Assembly (NCBI GenBank): GCA_025084515.1
Contig: JAJAGP010000243.1
Coordinates: 62,001-126,000 of the forward strand
Reading direction: 5' to 3'
DNA length: 64,000 bases
DNA from: Ancistrus triradiatus
Lineage: Eukaryota; Chordata; Actinopteri; Siluriformes; Loricariidae
The notes beneath the pieces were generated by a model. That model was given only the letters and a program-made list of their open reading frames with translations, ran no database searches and was not told where the DNA came from. Shown piece by piece: positions 52,421-64,000 of the stretch. Position 1 is the first letter of the stretch. Each line of letters opens with the position of its first letter. The translations under genes and the position numbers were made by a program.

Positions 52421-53664
52421 CAGTGTTGCCAATTTAGCGACTTTCTTTTTTAAAGCGACTAATCTAGCGACTTCTTGTGGTGTTATTGGAGACTTTTGGA
52501 GACTCTGAGATGAACACACAGGCTCCTCAGTTACTGTCCTCACCGAGCAGCGGGTGCTGCCGTGAGCCTCTCCCCACAACACAACACAACACTCACAGTG
52601 CAGTCTCACAGTCAGAGCAGATCCACACTACAAATGAACTGCGCATGCCCAAAGCCGCCGCTGACTGACCCCGCCCCGTATTTACAGAGCGGGATGTAAA
52701 TATAAATGCGTCTTCAGTGTGACACGAAAATAAATCCCTGTATTAACACTGTGTGTGCCTCTTTGTGAAAAGCTAAACATCCAGCTAGCTAGATAATAGG
52801 GTCCACAAAGTGCTGAAGGAGGAATATGGCTCAACTCAAATGCTGAAGTTGAGAGACTATTCAGTCAGATGAGTGCGGTAAAAACCAAACTAAGAAATCG
52901 CATGTCCTTGGAGAACCTTAACTCAATCCTGTATATCTGATATGGTCTCAGGTTGTCTGGTGAGGCTTGCTATGAGCACAAGCTGCCTGATAATGTGTTG
53001 CAGTTTTTTGGCACATCGGCTGCTTATTCATTTAAATCGACTCCCTCAGCTGAACCTGCCATAGAAGACCAAAATGAAGATGACCTACACTTTCTGTGAG
53101 CCAGAACAATTTGTTTATAATAGGTTTGAAACTAAAGAAAACTTAAGAAAACATAAAAAATAAAAAATAAATAAAAAAAAACATAAAAAAACAAAAAAAA
53201 GAGAAAGAAAATGAAAAAACTAAGTAACTCTGCCAAAGTGTTTTAAGGTCACTTTGCCGGGGCCCAAGCCCGGATAAAAAAGGAGGGTTGAACGTAGAAT
53301 AGCAATTTATGCTAACTGCTACTCTTATGCTAACATTTAACAGCACAGCAAAAAACTGATTTATGTAATTTATGTAAAAATTATTTATACAAAGCATTAA
53401 AGTCATGAAGTTATTTTGAGAAGTGACTGCCTATTCAAAGGCAGCAGAAGTTGTTCATTTGTTCAGAGTTCATTTGTAGTTCTAACATATTTAGGGTGTT
53501 TTCTACTCACTTTTTTCATTCCCACAACGTTATTCCTTTTCAGCTTCAAAAACATGTATTATGTAAATTAGGCGATGACGTCATTTAGCGACTTCTAGCG
53601 ACGTTTAGGACAGCCAATAGCTACTTTGCTTACTGAGGAGTTGGCAACACTACAGGCAACACTA
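52421..53664 (+). mobile_element. hAT transposon remnant with dimerisation-domain fragment
   Basis: The left end CAGTGTTGCCAA and right-side TTGGCAACACTA are inverted repeats. The flanks CAGTCGAC (52413-52420) and CAGCCGAC (53665-53672) form an 8-bp duplication with one mismatch. At 52830-52940 the plus strand encodes a C-terminal hAT dimerisation motif (NAEVERLFSQM, then KLRNRMSLENLNSIL and a stop). The rest of the transposase is missing. Right-end sequence is partly duplicated (GGCAACACTACAGGCAACACTA). Confidence 0.85.
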
Positions 53665-53672
53665 CAGCCGAC

Positions 53673-54258
53673 TAGCGATGGGAATGTCGGCTCTTTTCAG
53701 AGAGCCGATTCTTTTGGCTCGGCTCACTAAAAAGAGCCGACTCTTTCGGCTCCCAAGTGGCTCTTTAGATTTTTTGTAGCTTAATTTATTACCAAATTAT
53801 GTGTAAAATGAATTACTAATCTAAAAACACATAATATCCAATGTTTGTTATTATTAATATGGTTTTTATTTATATACTCACAATGGAACACAGTAAAATA
53901 AAAAACAAAAACCAAGACCCATCTCAATTACAGGTCCAATCTGGTCTCAGGTCTCTGATTATGTGTATTATTTGTAAATTTGCAACTATATACAGGGAAA
54001 CAAGACACCATCAACAAAATATAAATAAAAATGTGCAAAAAAAGAAAAAGCAGCACCCAGCGTACAGTTTTTAATGAAGACTGGCATTCAAAAAAAATCT
54101 CATCTTTGTGATTTTATATATATAATCTCAAAGATGAGATTTTTTTTCAGTTTTTTCAGTCTCATCTTTGTGATTTTATATATATATATAATATAAAATA
54201 ACAAAGGCTGCTTTTTCTCTCATCTTTGAGATGAAGAAAAAAAAATCTCATCTTTGTG

Positions 54259-54312
<54 letters not shown>

Positions 54313-54342
54313 TATATATATATAAATAAATATATATATAAA

Positions 54343-54381
<39 letters not shown>

Positions 54382-54582
54382 TCTCTCTATCTCTCTCTAT
54401 CTCTTCTATCTCTCTCCAACTCATTCCTATCATATTATATCTCTATCTACATCACAAAGATGAGATTTTTTTTGAATGCCCCGTCTTCTTAAAAACTGTA
54501 CCTGAGATATTGAGATTTTGAGATTTTTAATATATATTCTATATATATATATATATATAAATTCTCCACTCTCATACTATAC

Positions 54583-54654
<72 letters not shown>

Positions 54655-54873
54655 TATAAAAAAAAAAAAATTTTTTGTCATTACGCATGTACAAGTACAA
54701 CGCAACGAAATGTAGTTTAGCATCTAAGTAGAAGTGCAATAAGCAGCAATGTGTCGGACTGTACAATAAATTAAAAAATATATAAATCGGCTCACAATCA
54801 GGAACCGGCTCCCGTCGTTCATTTCAAAGAGCCGGCTCTTAGAGCCGGATCGGTCGCGACCGACACATCACTA
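53673..54873. mobile_element. hAT-type MITE with AGAGCCGGCTC ends, copy 2
   Basis: It has the same termini as 50467-51091 (TAGCGATG / CATCACTA, AGAGCCGGCTC sub-terminal repeats), but the 1.2-kb interior is expanded. The expansion comprises two long (AT)n tracts (about 54262-54381 and 54539-54658) and several inverted copies of TCTCATCTTTGTGATTTTAT. The left flank (CAGCCGAC) and right flank (TCAGACGT) do not match, so its own target duplication is not resolved. Confidence 0.85.
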
Positions 54874-55084
54874 TCAGACGTGTGTTTTAAAAATTGCAGC
54901 GCGGTGACCCAAAAACACGTCCTAGAGAGATTTCTGCCGCTGGGCACTTGTTTGGCATGGTAATTTTTCTCTCGTAGTCTTGTTTTAGTGACCCATATTT
55001 AAGTTAAAATTCTGTTTATTTATCCATGACAGGCATCTGGAAGTCAGTTTTTGTAGCGTGGTGACTTAAATAGTAGTTTTAAGT

Positions 55085-55345
55085 TTTATTTATTCACATG
55101 CAAGCGTGGTACAGTGGTTAGTTCTTTCACCTCCAGACAGTGGCAGCCATGTGGAGTTTGCATGTTCTTAGCATGTCTGCGTGGGTTTCCTCTGGGTAAT
55201 CCAGTTTCCTCCCATATATCAAAGAGTTGGTCAACTGGAGTCTCTAATGTGTTCCAGTGTAAGTGACTGTGTGTGTAAGGTGCCAAACTTGTGCCCTGTT
55301 CTGCTTGTTAGGCTCCAGCTCCCTGCAACCCTGAATTGGATTAAT
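55085..55345 (+). repeat. SINE-like dispersed repeat
   Basis: Begins GGTACAGTGGTTAG (tRNA-like) and has GTGGAGTTTGCATGTTCTTAG, TGCGTGGGTTTCC and GCAACCCTGAATTGGATTAA, a pattern scattered through teleost genomes. Opposite-sense relatives are at 7930-8150 and 61665-61775. Confidence 0.55.
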
Positions 55346-55433
55346 GTGAGTATGACTGTAAAAAACTGCTCAGGAATGAACAACTCGCTAGGAAAGGCAG
55401 AAGGAAACTGATAAAAACCATTTATCATCACAT

Positions 55434-55439
55434 TTTATT
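55434..55439 (-). terminator. mpp4 polyadenylation signal candidate
   Basis: Minus-strand AATAAA about 60 bp after the mpp4 stop at 55500-55502. Confidence 0.55.
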
Positions 55440-55499
55440 GGTCCACTAGCACAGCCAAAATGTTTGTCTTTACATTCACATTGCTGCTCTTTTCTCTCC

Positions 55500-63734
<8,235 letters not shown>

Positions 63735-63854
63735 CTGAGAAACAGTGAGAACATACAAACATCATACCGCGTTGCTTTATATATGTGTGCGAATGTGGGC
63801 CAAGTTGATACATCATTGTGAGGACCAAAGGTGCAGGCAGTCGCGATTACACTA

Positions 63855-64000
63855 TAGGTGGGCGATATGACCTAAAATTCATATCACTATATTTTCCACT
63901 GTCAATGCGATATCAATATAACATTATGATATACCAAAAATGTATAAAATAGATGAGACTTTAGTCAAGTCAGATCTTTGTATATAGCGCTTTTTACAAT
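63855..64000. repeat. Start of a GTGGGCGATAT-type dispersed element, cut by the window edge
   Basis: Begins TAGGTGGGCGATATGACC, similar to the left end of the MITE at 19343. It continues past the right edge, so its other end cannot be checked. Confidence 0.45.

Overview
The window is vertebrate nuclear DNA, most likely from a teleost and perhaps an otophysan such as a catfish or characin; the lineage is inferred. Its genes are split by GT-AG introns into exons that join in frame into vertebrate-specific proteins. The intergenic and intronic DNA is full of Tc1/mariner, hAT and L2-tailed SINE copies and long dinucleotide repeats, as in fish genomes. There is no prokaryotic operon, CRISPR array or phage.

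Six protein-coding genes can be read exon by exon. From left to right they are: itm2b (+, exons 2 to 6, 5118-8297; the first coding exon is not seen and probably lies upstream); abi2 (-, 11 coding exons plus an 18-nt microexon, 15234-28303); cyp20a1 (-, 13 exons, 29870-36991); a zona pellucida ZPB/ZP4-type egg-coat gene (+, 9 exons, 38095-43862); tmem237 (-, 13 exons, 44127-50079); and mpp4 (-, the 3' 16 exons, from 55500 to beyond the right edge). For abi2, cyp20a1, the ZP gene and tmem237 the summed exon lengths are exact multiples of three and give 547 (553 with the microexon), 463, 496 and 398 residues.

The order mpp4-tmem237-(ZP)-cyp20a1-abi2 recalls human 2q33, where MPP4/TMEM237 and CYP20A1/ABI2 are neighbouring pairs. 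The ZP gene and itm2b are not in that human block. The genes do not form one pathway: Abi2 belongs to the WAVE actin complex, Cyp20a1 is an orphan P450, Tmem237 is a ciliary transition-zone protein, Mpp4 is a photoreceptor MAGUK scaffold, the ZP protein builds the egg coat, and Itm2b is a BRICHOS membrane protein.

The left 5 kb, 8.3-13.2 kb and 50.1-55.5 kb have no host exon and are rich in transposons. Several transposon copies keep readable target-site duplications, including nested and back-to-back insertions. The points most worth a second look are: a run of five consecutive tiny phase-1 exons (18, 42, 21, 18 and 42 nt) between the SH3 and guanylate-kinase domains of mpp4; the conserved abi2 microexon; convergent ZP and tmem237 genes whose stop codons both lie inside an AATAAA; an X-box-like site upstream of the ciliary gene tmem237; a perfect NRF1-type palindrome upstream of abi2; and long CU- or UG-repeat tracts close to splice sites. 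I found no clearly new biological system.
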